DNA of 64,000 bases from Grifola frondosa (GCA_001683735.1 LUGG01000013.1:1178001-1242000), one strand, 5' to 3'. Shown: positions 12,399 to 24,427, numbered from the stretch's first letter. Numbers and translations: made by a program. The notes: generated by a model from the letters alone, not told the origin.

Positions 12399-13461
12399 AG
12401 ACATTCAAAGTGTTGTCGTTGTCCGATGTGAGAAGAAACTAAAGTTGAAGCATAATTGATAATCGGTACCTGTAGTGCAACATAATTTGTATGTGTTCAC
12501 TGTGATGACGAAATGCATGGTCCATTAATGGGCAAAATCGGATTCCACCCGATGCGTGAGCGATAGGAAGGTTTGCTTAATGGCCTCATGAGATTGGCGT
12601 CCCGGGATCTTTCTTCTATAAGATCCCAAGCCAGTTCCGCTCCGAGGTTCAACGGATAAAATGGGGCCAACTTGGGCCAACATTTTGGGTTTTAGACGCA
12701 CTTCCGACAACGCTGATCTCTTCGGAAAATCGCGGGAGAATTCCGTTTGCCACGGATTTCTCCGAAAGGCAGTTCTAATGCAATACATTTTGCATTGACT
12801 CGAGTTGCGTCAAACTCTCACCAAATGGTTTCGACTTTGGCCACATGAATTTACAGCATATTTATGGGTGGGGCCACTAGTGAGGTTTGTAATTTTATTA
12901 ATTAAGCGAGACATGCCCCAGCTTTACTTTACTAGTTTAGGCTGGTTAAATATCGTTGACTACATGGACTCTAATCGTGGGAATAAAAATTCGGAATTAT
13001 TAGTTGCGGAGGCTCGTTGTTCAACGTCAACGTTCAACTTGAATATATGCGCGACCGCAAGACTGTCGAAGTCAAAATGCATTTGACATTTCAGTAAGAG
13101 GTAGCGGGCTGTAGCGCTTGCGCAGTCTTATCTTGCTACCCATTTTGGGGCTTGTCTGTGGCCAAGCTAACCACTATCGGCCAGGCGGCGAGCCTGTTGA
13201 CTCGAATGCGCCCGTTCGGGGCATTCAGGCCACGCTAGCAGCTGCGCTAGCCAGGATGAAAAGCAGCCAAGGCCTGCTAAAGCTCCGTGCGGGGAGGCGA
13301 TGGGGATGACGCGCGGAGATTGGCGCAGGTTCGCAGTGATCGTGATCATTGGTAATGTGATTTTACCCCGCATTCCCCGCTTCCCCGTCTGCGCTCCACG
13401 CTCAATCTCCTCCTTATAATCCCCGCACCCAGACTTCTCATCTATACATCCCGACGCTACC
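12399..13461. other. Intergenic region before the carnitine acyltransferase gene
   Basis: No convincing gene. Frames on both strands are short. A TATAAT at 13415-13420 lies only 42 bp before the ATG at 13462, so it is a weak promoter candidate. The bases around it are C/T-rich. Confidence 0.4.
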
Positions 13462-16400
13462 ATGGCTGCCTCCAGCCCCGTCACTAAGTTCGAGTCCAAT
13501 CCTCCCGAGTCCCGCACCTTTGCTCGCCAACACGAGCTCCCCAAGCTCCCCATCCCGTCCCTCGAGGACTCATGCAGACGCTATCTCACCTCTCTGGAGG
13601 GTCTCCAGGACCACAAGGAGCACTCAGAAACGAGACGCGCCGTCGAAGACTTCCTCAAGGGAGAAGGTCCCATGATGCAGGAACGACTCAAGACATACGC
13701 GCAGGACAAAGCCAGGTTAGTCTCCCCGCCTGACCTTACCCTTCTTGCGCTGACCTGACTGCGCGTTAGTTACATCGAGGAGTTCTGGTGAGATCCTCGC
13801 TCTGCACTCAATGACCTCTGGGTCTTACCGCCGTGATAGGTACGAATCATACCTCTCACACTCCGACCCGGTCGTCCTCGCTCTGAACCCCTTCTTCGTC
13901 CTCGAGTGAGTGCTCCCGTGAACTGTTGAAAGCATTCGTGACGAATGCGAATATTTTCAGAAATGACCCGACCCCTGACCGCGGCTCTCAACTGCCCCGT
14001 GCAGCGTCGTTGATTGTCTCGTCGCTTGGCTTCATTCATGACCTCCGCGCAGGCATGTTGGAACCGGATGCCGTGCGCGGCATACCTCTGGACATGGACC
14101 AATATACCCGATTGTTCGGTACTGCTCGGACACCTACAGAGGTGAGTAGTCTGAACAGCGTTGTGCCTGTCAGGTCAATGGTACAAGCCCGGATGTCAAT
14201 GCACCGCGCGCGCCGGGATGTAGGCCGCGCTGATCTTCGGGCTCTGGGACTTGTACTGGGGTTTTTGCCCACATCGACTCAGCACAACACTGGAGCCCAC
14301 CCGTTTTTAGACATTCTTAACATATTGTTTGAACAGAGAGGCTGTAAGATGGATGTTCACCCTGATTCCCGACACGTCGTTATACTGCGGCGCGGACAAT
14401 TCTGTGAGATTATTCCCCTGGATGTGATATCTGTCCGCTAACAGCCTGCTTCGCAGACTGGTTTGATGTACTCGACATGGACAACCGACCGGTACTAACG
14501 GAACGGGAGATTCTACGCAACCTCCAGGCCATCATCTCGGATGCGGACCAACTGCCGGTTCACGAGGTACAAATACAAATTGCCCCTGTCCGCTAAATTT
14601 GCTGATGATATTTGATCCGCGCAGGTCGCACGCAACTCGATTGGTGTGCTTTCCACTGAAAATAGGAAAGTTTGGTCTAGTCTGCGGAAGGCGCTGTCCA
14701 GCAACAAGAACAACGAATCGTGCCTGGAAGTGATTGATAACGCGCTGTTCGTTGTCTGTCTTGATGATACCTCTCCGGAAAACCTGGCCGAGCTCTGCGA
14801 CAACTTCTTGTGCGGAACGTACAACTTGAAGGGAGGTGTACAAGTTGGCACATGCACGAATCGGTGGTATGACAAGGTAAGAGCCGCAGTTAGCCATCCC
14901 AAAGCCACTCATTGACTCAATATCCAGCTCCAAATTATCGTGTGCGCCGATGGCTCTGCGGGAATCAACTTTGAACATACCGGCGTGGATGGACATACCG
15001 TTCTCAGGTATGCATATTCCCCCGGCTCGCGCAGCTCCGCACGCCATTCTGACCATTCTCCCTCGTAGATTTGCGGCCGACATATTCACAGAGGGCCTCA
15101 TGCTTCTCGCGCGATCCATCAATCCGTCTGCGCCGACATTGTTCCATGCGCCACTTTCCCCACATGCCAAAATGCACAAAGCACCCGCGCGAGGTGGAAC
15201 GGCGACACCGACGCCGCTGTACGTGATCGATACGGCGCCGAAGAAGCTAGAGTGGGCGCTGTATCCGGAGTTGCGTGCGGGGATTCGGTTCGCCGAAACA
15301 CGATTGAGCGACCTGATCTGCCAGAATGACTGCCAGGCGCTGGAGTTCAAGGGGTATGGGAAGAACTTCATCACAAGCCACGGGTTCAGCCCAGACGCGT
15401 TCGTGCAGATGGCGTTCCAGGCGGCGTACTATGGTCTCTACGGTGAGCCTGCTTCATTCTGACTGAGGTTGTGAGTATTCGCTGAGTAGAATTTATCGTG
15501 GACAGGTCGTATCGAATGCACTTACGAGCCGGCGATGACGAAGTCGTTCTTGCATGGAAGAACGGAGGCTATACGGACCGTGCAGCCGCACAGCGTCGAG
15601 TTTGTCAAGGCACGTATCCGTTGCGTCATGCGACCTACCCCGCAAATTCATCAACATCTGACATTTTCTCATCACCCCAGACGTTCTTCTCCGAAGCCGC
15701 CCCCGCACAGAAGGTTGCCGCGCTACGGAAAGCGTGCCAGGGCCATGTCAAGCTGACCAAGGACTGTAGCCGGGCCCTTGGCCAAGATAGGTGAGCCCGC
15801 CATTCTCCCGGCCACAGACAGGGCCTCAGCTGACCTTTCCCGGACCCCAGGCACCTCTACGCGCTATATTGCCTAATGCAGCGCGATCGCGAGCGGGAGG
15901 CTCTTACGAACGGGCGGAGCGCCGACAGCGGAGACGAGCTCGACGGACGCCCGTTGTCGCCATCGAGCAGCCTCTCGAGCGGGAGCGCGTACTATAACCG
16001 GCCCCCGCTTCCTGCGATCTTCACCGACCCGGGCTGGTCGACGCTCAACACGTCGATTTTGTCCACGTCCAATTGTGGCAACCCTGCACTGCGCCTGTTC
16101 GGGTTCGGGCCCGTCGCTGCGGACGGGTACGGTATCGGATACATCATCAAGGATGAGGGCATCTCCGTGTATGTACTGTTCGATCGTCTGTGTTAATTCA
16201 GTGTACTAAATGTGGGCACGGATAGATGTGCATCGTCGAGGCACTTGCAGACTCGACGCTTCCTCGACACGCTCAAAGGGTACCTCATCGACGTGCAGCG
16301 TATCCTTATCCAGCTACATCTCTCTGCGAACCAGCGCCCCGAGCCGTTCGTCGACCATGCGGGCGTGCTGCGCGACTCGAAGACCGGAAGGCCAATCAAT

Positions 16401-16661
16401 GGGCGCGGCACTGAGAAGACGTACGACGACGAGGACATGATGCGTATGTTGTTTCCACTGTTCAAAGACTCTTGTATTGCTAAGTTGCATTCCAGCTGGA
16501 TACTCGTTCTTCGATAGCGGCGATGTCGAGCTCCTCGGTCGCCGGAAAAGGATGCCTTCATACTACAACACAGGTATGTCTTTTCAACTACCAGTTGGTT
16601 CCACACAGGTGCTCATGGTTATCGTCAACCAGGAAAAATCATCCCACTTGCGGAATATTAA
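13462..16661 (+). CDS. Carnitine O-acetyltransferase (choline/carnitine acyltransferase family)
   Basis: The enzyme moves acetyl groups between CoA and carnitine, so acetyl units can cross between cell compartments. Fifteen exons join in frame to 752 residues: 13462-13715, 13770-13787, 13840-13905, 13961-14141, 14337-14403, 14457-14566, 14625-14876, 14928-15007, 15069-15442, 15506-15609, 15681-15790, 15851-16168, 16226-16443, 16496-16573, 16633-16661. Family landmarks are LPKLPIPSLEDSCRRYL at the N-terminus, RRGQFYWFDVLD, the catalytic-His segment INFEHTGVDGH, TYEPAMTKSF and DRHLYALYCL. Exon 2 is an 18 bp microexon. The intron at 15610-15680 has a GC donor. I see no N-terminal presequence and no clear peroxisomal C-terminal tripeptide (it ends AEY), which points to a cytosolic form. 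Part of exon 12 to the end is copied at 21429-22022. Confidence 0.93.
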
Positions 16662-16888
16662 GTTTAGCCTCATGTCGGTTACGATGCGCGCTCATGACCT
16701 CGTCCGACGTTTCATTCATGGGTCTCTCTTCTGTTGATTGATTGGGTTGTGACCGGAAGAATCTATACAATGTATGTATACCATCCCTTTGTAACTTATG
16801 ACAGTGAAGATTGGGCATGTAAATTAGAATTTTCTCATCGCGACCGCGACCAGTGTGTATCGTGGTATGCTTCATGGTATCGTTTCAT

Positions 16889-18435
16889 CTAATGCTGTCG
16901 GGCAAGTCTCAAGGCTCTGAGGTGACTATTCACCGCAGGCCGACTACTGTGGGTTTTCCATGACAGCGCGCGCCAACCCGGGTCGTCGTCTTGCAGTTGA
17001 AGGTGTGGAAAGACAGCATCAAGGAACTCGGCGACGGCCACGGGATCAGGGTCAGTATCCCAGAAGTTGTCACATATGGACAGATGCGTGAGACGATGCA
17101 AGGGGAGTGGGTCGAGTTGATCTACCGCTGAGACTGTACCGAGATCCAGACCGTCCAGGTTGAGGGACTTTAGGTTAGGGCAGTGGCGTGCGAAATGGAT
17201 GAGGGATGAGAGCGCAGGGGCGGGCGTGGCACACCGTAAGATGAGGCAGATGTCGGTGGCTTCTGGCCAAGCCTTTGCGAAGTCGCGAACGTCGTTTTCT
17301 GAAAGAGACAAGGCTGGGGAGGGAAGATCGAAGGTGATGGAGATGGATCGCAAGTGGTGGAAGGATAGCAAAGGGTCCAGGATGTATCTGTAACCACTTG
17401 TTGTTAACGGGGGAGTGCGGTTAAGTTGAAATGAAAGATCTAAGCCGTGCAAGGATGAAGCATATTTGGAGCTCAAGCACTCCAGGAAATGACGATAGTC
17501 CTCAATGTCGGTGACGTCTGTAGAAGGATCCCATTCAAGAGTGCGAAGAACCGGGGTAGATATGACTGAAAGGAGATGTATTGAATGCTGTGTGTCTGCT
17601 GACAGCGAGAGATGCTCCAGTGCGTGAAACACAACGAGAGGAAGAGCGGCATTGAAATCTGATGAAAGGTCAACTGTATCGGCCTTAAGGACACGCAATT
17701 TTTCCATGTCGGCCAAGATCCGCAGCAGACGAGAGTCCAAAACACACAGTGATCCGCGGAGATCCAGGGAGGCCAAGTACTTGAAATCTGAGAGAAAAGT
17801 AAGATCAGATCCGAAGCGCAGAGTTAGCGCGACCTGGCTGGCAGGATACGGAATCTCGTAGCTCCAATGGCTCAACGTCAGATTGAGAGCCTGCAGGTGA
17901 GGAGGGACAACATATATAAAGGAAAGGGGGCTTCCAGGTCCAGCGCAGCAATAGTCTCGTAGTGAGGGTAAGAGGGGTCGTTCGTGGTTGAAATAGTATA
18001 ATTGCCGGAATACTGAATAATCGATGATGTTTGTGGCGCCCGCCACGGTCCGCACGTAACGCGCATACTTCTGGAATCGTGCAAACTGGGCCGGCAAAAT
18101 ATCTCCGCGTAGGATCTGCAGAAGGCACATAGCGTCATTGTGAGATCTAAAATTCTAGCACTCGGGAGGCTTACGTATGGATATTCTGTGCGGTGTGAGG
18201 GCAATGAATAGCAATTTTTATCCGCCCGTCGAAAATTGGGCTTGAGGTGCCAAAAGAGCACTATGATGTCGTCGATGTCCCGCCATAGCACGCTGAGAGC
18301 TGGCTCGCAGAATGTCATGCAAACACATACACAGGCCTTCAACGTCACCTTCCGATCGAATATCTCCCAAGTGCTGGTGGCAACTTGTTTAAATATTTCC
18401 AGAAGGACATCATGATTGCGAAGTGCGCGGTGCAT
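16889..18435 (-). CDS. F-box/LRR-like protein, family 1, copy A1
   Basis: F-box proteins usually recruit substrates to SCF ubiquitin ligases through Skp1. The start is MHRALRNHDVLLEIF at 18435, where HDVLLEIF is the F-box core. Upstream in-frame Met codons exist, but copy A2 shares this start. Exon 1 is 18435-18175, exon 2 is 18115-16889; the intron follows a Pro-Tyr pair. The body shows irregular leucine-rich repeats (LDLRGSLCVLDSRLLRILAD, FHALEHLSLSA, HLRSISITF, CPNLKSLNLDGLDL). It ends HLRALRLARQH. The gene is intact at 495 residues. Paralogues are 22821-24427 (A2), 18875-20533 (B1), 24921-26572 (B2) and 37396-39015 (C), all with the intron at the same place. The substrate is unknown. Confidence 0.75.
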
Positions 18436-18874
18436 TTTTCCTGAAGTGGAAGTGTTCAGCACTCGGTGCCAGAGATAGGTAGACGACACGCTGAGATGGT
18501 GGAATAGGACACAGAAAGAAACAGTGGCTCGCCATTGTTGGATCGCGTTATGTTGCTTCAACCACTCGTGCTTTGTGTCGCGTGTTTTTAGGTTGCCGCG
18601 CCAAAGCACCAATGCGCCACGCGGCACAACGTATGGAGGTCTTAGCAGCCTAGCAGTGCTCAATGTTCATAATGTCTGGGCGACAATGGATGGTAGGCCA
18701 CATGTGGCTCCGCATTTTTACCTATGTATGATGTCATTGGCACACTGCACGACTTAACTCGACATATAAATACAGTACATCAACTGCCAAATGTTCCGAT
18801 ACTCAGCTTGATACAACCCAGAATCACAAAGGCGATACGTAACATAACCATTACTTGCTCGACTGCAAGTGGCA
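18436..18874. other. Spacer between F-box genes A1 and B1
   Basis: It holds the promoter side of A1 and the 3' side of B1. It is recognisably similar to 24428-24920 in unit 2. No gene. Confidence 0.5.
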
Positions 18875-20533
18875 TCAGCAACTCGGGATTTCTCCATAGA
18901 AATGAAGACATACGTCCAAATTGCGGTCCGCCGCAGCTTTTTGCACTGATTCGCACTCCCGGGCGGACTTCAAAGCATCTAGGGAATCCACCAATGCAGG
19001 CCAAGTATCGTCTCCCTTTATATACACTAAAGGAGTCCGAAATAGCTTGCTATCAAGGTTTGGGAAGATACGATCGAGAAATTGGGCCGCAGCCAGGGGC
19101 TCCGTGATAGGGCGATATTGGTAGATGTTCAATCGTATAAGACCATGTGAGAGCATTGGATAACTTTGCTGCGAGTTAGCGGCTAGGGAAAAATCCATCC
19201 GTGATAAGGATAGACTTTTTAGATCGGGACAATGCTGCGCGAAATGGATGAGGGAGGAGAGGGGAGGAGGGCTGCTGCAGTGATAATCAAGTGTAATCGC
19301 CTTTGCTCTCGGCCAAGCCATAGCAAGATGGGAGATGTCTTGATCTGATAGAGACAAATCTGGAGGGAATGATGGGACATGAACTGCAATGGATTGGAGA
19401 TCCTTAAGCATCAGCAGAGGTGTGAGAATGTACATCAAGAGTTGCGACTCAGCGTCGTGTGAAAGCCGCACGTCGAGTGTAATGTGTGAGCACGAGGTAA
19501 GTTTCGGACATACGAAGTCCAGGAAGCGTCGGAACTTTTTCGACTCAACACAGCTTCGAAAGGTGAGGTCAAGAGAACGGAGCATGGGAGCAGACATGAT
19601 GGCAAAGAGCACGGTGCCCTCCTCCAGGTCCGTCAATACCTCCAGCTCTTCCAGTGTTTGAAATCTGGCAGGGGTCGAAATCGTGGCTAAGGCAGCACCC
19701 GTGGTCGTGATCAGTTTCGTAGCTTCGATGAGGTCGCTAGATCTCTCCAAGCCCGACAGTCCTTTCGGCTGATGAAAGGTCAACGGGTACCGCCACCTTT
19801 CGAGGACTAAGGAGCACAACTGATGGAAACCAGCGATCGGAAAGATATAGGATGGGTGGCAGTCGCCAAACACCGCGAGCGTCTCAAGAAAGGGCAGCTC
19901 CAAGGTGAGAAGACGCAGCAGCGCTATAATCTGTGTGGTAAATGCTTTGTCCGACATGCCGCCGTTCCTGTGACCCAGATGCAGGTATAGGTCGCGAAGG
20001 GACTTTGGAACGATCGATGTGAGCTGCGCGGTGACGGGTATCGACTGGAACCAGCTGAACTGCTGTAACGCTGGCAATATGGGCCGTCCATGGTTCAGGT
20101 GGGCCAGGTACATAAACACAGTAGGATCAATGAGGTTCGAGGTATCCGCGAGATCCGTGGTCCGAATGTAGCTCGCGTGTTTCTGGAATCGCGAGAACTG
20201 TGTTGGTAACAACTCTCCGTGTAGACACTGAGGATACGGCATAGGGTCACTAGCGGGAAGTGTTCCAAGACGAAGTACGCTCACGTATGGTTCATTTTGC
20301 TTGCCCCCAACGCGTCTCAATGTGGGCTCGAGCAGCTTAAGGAGAACCAAGAGACTGTCAATTCTTCTCCATAGTATACTCAACGCAGGGTCGGAGAAGG
20401 TCTTGCAGACGCGGGCGCATGCTGCCAGCGTATGGCGAGATGTAGCACTAGAGTTTCCGCGCAGCCGGAACTGCTCAAAAATATTTAGAAGAATATCATA
20501 ATTAGAGAGCGCCGGGTGGTAGTGAAGATCCAT
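18875..20533 (-). CDS. F-box/LRR-like protein, family 1, copy B1
   Basis: The ATG is at 20533. NYDILLNIFEQF is the F-box core, followed by ARVCKTFSDPALSILWRRI. The open frame is continuous, but a GT-AG intron of 57 bp (20284-20228) sits just after NEPY, at the same position as in A1. It is a multiple of three, so retained and spliced forms both read through; the paralogues indicate splicing. Spliced length is 533 residues. Leucine-rich repeats fill the rest (FHQLCSLVLERW, MLRSLDLTF, CPDLKSLSLSRMDF). The gene is intact, unlike its unit 2 partner B2. It presumably acts as an SCF adaptor; no partner can be inferred. Confidence 0.75.
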   Translation of the reverse strand: MDLHYHPALSNYDILLNIFEQFRLRGNSSATSRHTLAACARVCKTFSDPALSILWRRIDSLLVLLKLLEPTLRRVGGKQNEPYVSVLRLGTLPASDPMPYPQCLHGELLPTQFSRFQKHASYIRTTDLADTSNLIDPTVFMYLAHLNHGRPILPALQQFSWFQSIPVTAQLTSIVPKSLRDLYLHLGHRNGGMSDKAFTTQIIALLRLLTLELPFLETLAVFGDCHPSYIFPIAGFHQLCSLVLERWRYPLTFHQPKGLSGLERSSDLIEATKLITTTGAALATISTPARFQTLEELEVLTDLEEGTVLFAIMSAPMLRSLDLTFRSCVESKKFRRFLDFVCPKLTSCSHITLDVRLSHDAESQLLMYILTPLLMLKDLQSIAVHVPSFPPDLSLSDQDISHLAMAWPRAKAITLDYHCSSPPPLSSLIHFAQHCPDLKSLSLSRMDFSLAANSQQSYPMLSHGLIRLNIYQYRPITEPLAAAQFLDRIFPNLDSKLFRTPLVYIKGDDTWPALVDSLDALKSARECESVQKAAADRNLDVCLHFYGEIPSC

Positions 20534-20739
20534 GTTTAGCTATAACTGTCGTCCAGGGAGCGGCGCAGTTCAAGGTTTTATGTAAGCGCCCATCATCCGG
20601 ATGCGCTAATATGTACGGGTTGGGACAAGATCATAGCGTACACTCAAGATAAAAGTTTTAGTTCGATTCGTATTAGCTATGGTACTATCAAATTCTAAAT
20701 CTACTTACGGCGTCTCGAGTAAATAAGTAGCAGCATCGG

Positions 20740-21420
20740 CGCACTCGCCCTCAGATCTCGCGCGCGACATATAATGCGACCAGCCCTCGAGCACGCCCGC
20801 GCCGCTCATGATATGCAGGCAGACGCCAGATGGTGTTAGCGCAACGGAACCCGTATTAGCATACGAACGCGGAAAAGTCAACTCAGTCATGGCGTCAACT
20901 GAGCGTCAACGTAGCAGCAGGCGGCTGCGGCCAAGCTGTGGCATCAATTTCTCCAGGTTCCATACGAACGGCGGAGGCAAACGACGGCAGCACTCCACGC
21001 GTCGGGCCTAACTCCTGAGGCCTGAGGCCTGAGTAATGCAGGCCAGTCGCTCTCCGTGATCATGTCTGCACGCACACACGTCAGCTCACCGCCACATCCC
21101 ACGTTCGCGCGCACGCACCTCGAAGGCGGCGTTGAACCCACCGATGGACCCCAGTTCTCCCAGTTCCGGCGGAACGCGCGCCACGCAGCCCACTGCGGCA
21201 TACGCTCGTCGTTGCAGTGCTCGTGCCCGAGTGGATACTACACGCGCACGATGACCTGGCGGCAGCAGACGCCGGCGTTGAGCGCACGCTACACCTCGTC
21301 CGCCCAGCACGCCATCTTCGCGCGGAAGAAGTCAAGCACGCCGGCGATGGCGCCGTCGTCTTGGAAGCTCTCGAGGAGCGTGGCGCTCCAGTGGCCGGCA
21401 GTGCTCGCGACAAGCGTGCC
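20740..21420 (-). pseudogene. 5'-truncated copy of the GDS/PC-esterase gene
   Basis: This matches the 3' part of the gene at 27593-29346. The stretch 20770-20820 corresponds to its last exon, keeping HIMSGAGVLEGWSHY, and 21110-21420 corresponds to part of exon 2. The region between (about 20840-21000) has no counterpart. The Asp of the DxxH motif is Val here (SGVCLH), there is no start, and the sequence stops abruptly at about 21420, where it abuts an acetyltransferase fragment. It is a dead fragment made by the segmental duplication. Confidence 0.8.
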
Positions 21421-21428
21421 GCACTAGC

Positions 21429-22022
21429 TGTGGCAACCATGTGCTGCGAGATCTGTTCTGATTCGGGTCCGTCGCTGCGGATGGGCACGGTATCGGGTCA
21501 AGGATGAGGGCATCTTCGTGTATGTGCTGTTCATTCGTCTGGGTGTTAATACAGTGTGCTAAATGTGAACATGCGCGGATAGATGCGCGTCATCGAGGCA
21601 CTTACAGACTCGACGGTTCCTCGACACGCTCAAGGGGTACCTCATCGACGTGCAGCGCATTCTTATCCAGCTACACCTCTCTGCGAACCAGCACCCAGAG
21701 CCGTTTGTCGATCACGCAGGCGTGCTGCGCGACTCGAAGACCGGACGGCCGATTAATGGGCGCGGCACTGAGAAGACGTACGACGACGAGGACATGATGC
21801 GTACGTTGTTTCCACTGTTCGAGGATTCTTGCATTGCTAAGTTGCGTTTCGGCGGGATACTCGTTCTTCGATAGCGGTGATGTCGAGCTCCTCGGCCGCC
21901 GGAAAAGGATCTCTTCGTACTAGAACACAGGTATGTCTTTTCAACTACCAGCCGGTACATAGGTGCTCATGATTATCGTCAACAGGGAAAATCATCCCAC
22001 TCGAGGAATACTAAGTTAACCT
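21429..22022 (+). pseudogene. 5'-truncated copy of the carnitine acetyltransferase gene
   Basis: It corresponds to 16074-16661: the end of exon 12 and all of exons 13 to 15, introns included. The exon 13 reading stays open with few changes (for example QRPEPFVDH to QHPEPFVDH), but an early piece of exon 12 is scrambled and there is no 5' gene or start. It cannot encode an enzyme. Its left end is the duplication junction. Confidence 0.85.
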
Positions 22023-22180
22023 CATGTCAATTACGATGCTCGCTCATGACCTCGTCCGACGTTTCATTCATCGGGCTCTCTTCTGTTGACTAATTGGGTT
22101 GTGACCGGAAGAACTTCTACAATGTATGTGTGCCGCCCCTTTATAGCTTATGATAGCGAAGATCAGGCCTGTAAATTAGA

Positions 22181-22766
22181 AGTTCCAAATCAAGTGAGAA
22201 TGCACGGAGCAACCAGAAGATAACACGATATTCGTGGGGCAACTAGAGTGGCTTCTGGACGGTGCACGGCTACAAGTTACATCTTCACTTCGAACATATC
22301 TCACACTGCCTGAGATTCGTCAGTCCAAATGCTCGTTTCTAAACGAGCTGCTGTTTCTTTCAGCGCAGAACCGCAGAAGCTTACAACTTCGTCCGACAAA
22401 ACCATACTGTCCCCATAACAGTTAGATCGTGGTAGACCACCGGGGTGCTGGTGCCACATGATGTCCAACGGGCGGATAACGCTAGCTGAACTACAACAGA
22501 GAAAGCGGGAAACAACCATCGTAGAGCAAAATATGCTTGCTCAATCTCTGCATTTCAAAGTGCAAATTGAATACGATCATACAACTTACACATCAAGTAT
22601 GTTTCATATAGTGACTGCAATCCCAATGGCTCGGACGACTCATCGCAATTAGAAAATTTTCATTATAGGCATAATCCAGTCAAATCTAACAAACTAGCCA
22701 TTCTCGAGGGAACCATACGCGGCGGTTTCGATATGCAACACCTGCATTGACCACCATACGGAAGTC
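22181..22766. other. Block present only in duplication unit 2
   Basis: Similarity to unit 1 stops after the shared GTAAATTAGAA (about 22170-22180) and resumes near 22767, just before the 3' end of F-box A2. I see no open frame of note and no terminal repeats, so this may be an insertion here or a deletion in unit 1. Confidence 0.5.
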
Positions 22767-22820
22767 GCCATGGCGAGCGCAACTATTGTGTACGTGATAG
22801 GCTTCCTGGTATTGTTCCAC

Positions 22821-24427
22821 CTAATGCTGTCGGGCAAGTCTCAAGGCTCTGAGGTGACTATTCACTGCACCCCGACTCCCATCGAAATCCCATTCCTCGA
22901 TGTCGCGAAGCGGGTCGTCCTCAAGGTGCGGAAAGATCGTATCGAGGAACCGGGCGGCGGCCATGGGGTCGGGGATGTGACGAGAATTCCAGAAGTCATC
23001 AGTTATGGACAGATGTGTGAGATGATGCAATGGGAATGGGTGGAGTTGCTCTACCGCCGGGACTGCACAGAAATCCAGAGCATTCAGGCGGAGAGACCTC
23101 AAGTTGGGGCAATGGCGCGCGAAATGGATGAGGGATGAGAGCGCGGGAGCGGGCGTGGCACACTGGAAGATGAGGCAGATGTCTGTGGCTTCTGACCAAG
23201 CCTTTGCGAAGTCGTGAACGTCGTTTTCTGAAAGAGACAACGCTGAGGAGGAATGATGGAAAATGATGGAGATGGATCGTAAGTGGTAGAAGGATAGCAG
23301 AGGGTCAAGGATGTATCTGTATCTGCTTGTTGTTAATGGTGGAGTGCGGCTAAGTCGAAAAGAAAGATGTAAGCCGTGCAAGAACGATGCATATTTGGAG
23401 CTCAAAAAGTCCAAGGAATGACGATAGTCCTCAATGTCGGCAACATCTGTGAAGTCTCTAGTGGGATGCAATGAAAGAGTGTGGAGGACCGGGGAAGATA
23501 TGATTGAAAGGAGATGTATCCACTGCTGTGTGGTTGCGGACAGTGAAAGACACTCCAATGCTTGAAACACAACGACAGGAAGGGTTACGTTGAAATCCAA
23601 AGAAAGGTCTACTGTGTCGGCCTTGAGGACACGCAATTGTCCCATCTCGGCCAAGATCCGCAGTAAATGAAAGTCCAAAACAAACAGTGACCCCCCGAAA
23701 TTCAAAGAGTCCAAGTGCTTGAACGCAGAGAGATGTGTGAGATCGGATCGGAAGCCTGCGCCATACAAAGTGAGTGAGTTAAGAAAAGGTGCCTTCACGG
23801 CAAGATTTTGCAGATTTTGCTCGATGTGGCTGGCAGGATACCCAACCTCGTAGAACCAATTGTTCAATCGCAGGTCCAGGGCCTGAAGGCAATTCGGGAC
23901 GACATATATAAATGAAGGGGAATCCCACGTTCAACGCAGCAATATTCTTGCAGTGAGGGTAAGAGGGGCTGTTCATGGTTCAAGAAGTGCAATTGTTGGA
24001 ATACGGTATAATCGATGATGCCCGGAATACAGGCTGGCCGACACTCCACAGTCCGCACATAACGCGCATACTTCTGGAAACGTGCAAACCGGGCCGGCGA
24101 AATATCTCCACGTAGGACCTACAGAAGTGTACATAGCGTTATTGTGAGATCTAAAATTTTAACACTCTGGAGGCTTACATATGGATATTGTTCACGGTAC
24201 GATGGCAATGAATAGCAAGTTTCATCGGCAAGACAGAAGTTGGGCTTGAGGAGCTGAAAGAGCACCATCATGTTGCCGATATCCCGCCATAACACGCTGA
24301 GAGCTGGCTCGCAGAATGTCGTGCAAACGCGGGCACAGGCTTTCAATATCATCCTCTGACCGGCGGTGGCGGCCATGTATTCGAAGATCTCGAGAAGAAC
24401 ATCATGAGTGAGAAGTGCACGGTGCAT
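22821..24427 (-). CDS. F-box/LRR-like protein, family 1, copy A2 (one-base frame break)
   Basis: The start MHRALLTHDVLLEIFEYM is at 24427; exon 1 is 24427-24179, exon 2 is 24118-22821. The intron lies after Pro-Tyr as in A1. It follows A1 throughout (WFYEVGYPASH, FKHLDSLNFGGSLFVLDF, CPNLRSLRLNALDF) and ends HLRALRLARQH like A1. Reading fails at EYCCVERG unless one G is added to the GGG that appears as CCC at 23924-23926. With it, exon 2 is 433 codons including the stop. Either a sequencing slip or a young null allele. Confidence 0.65.

Larger units (their letters stand above)
16074..21419. repeat. Tandem segmental duplication, unit 1
   Basis: The unit runs from inside exon 12 of the carnitine acetyltransferase gene, through its 3' end, F-box genes at 16889-18435 and 18875-20533, to a point inside an esterase gene fragment. 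Unit 2 (21429-28229) holds the same parts in the same order and orientation. Similarity is evident base by base in the coding parts and patchy between genes. Confidence 0.85.
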
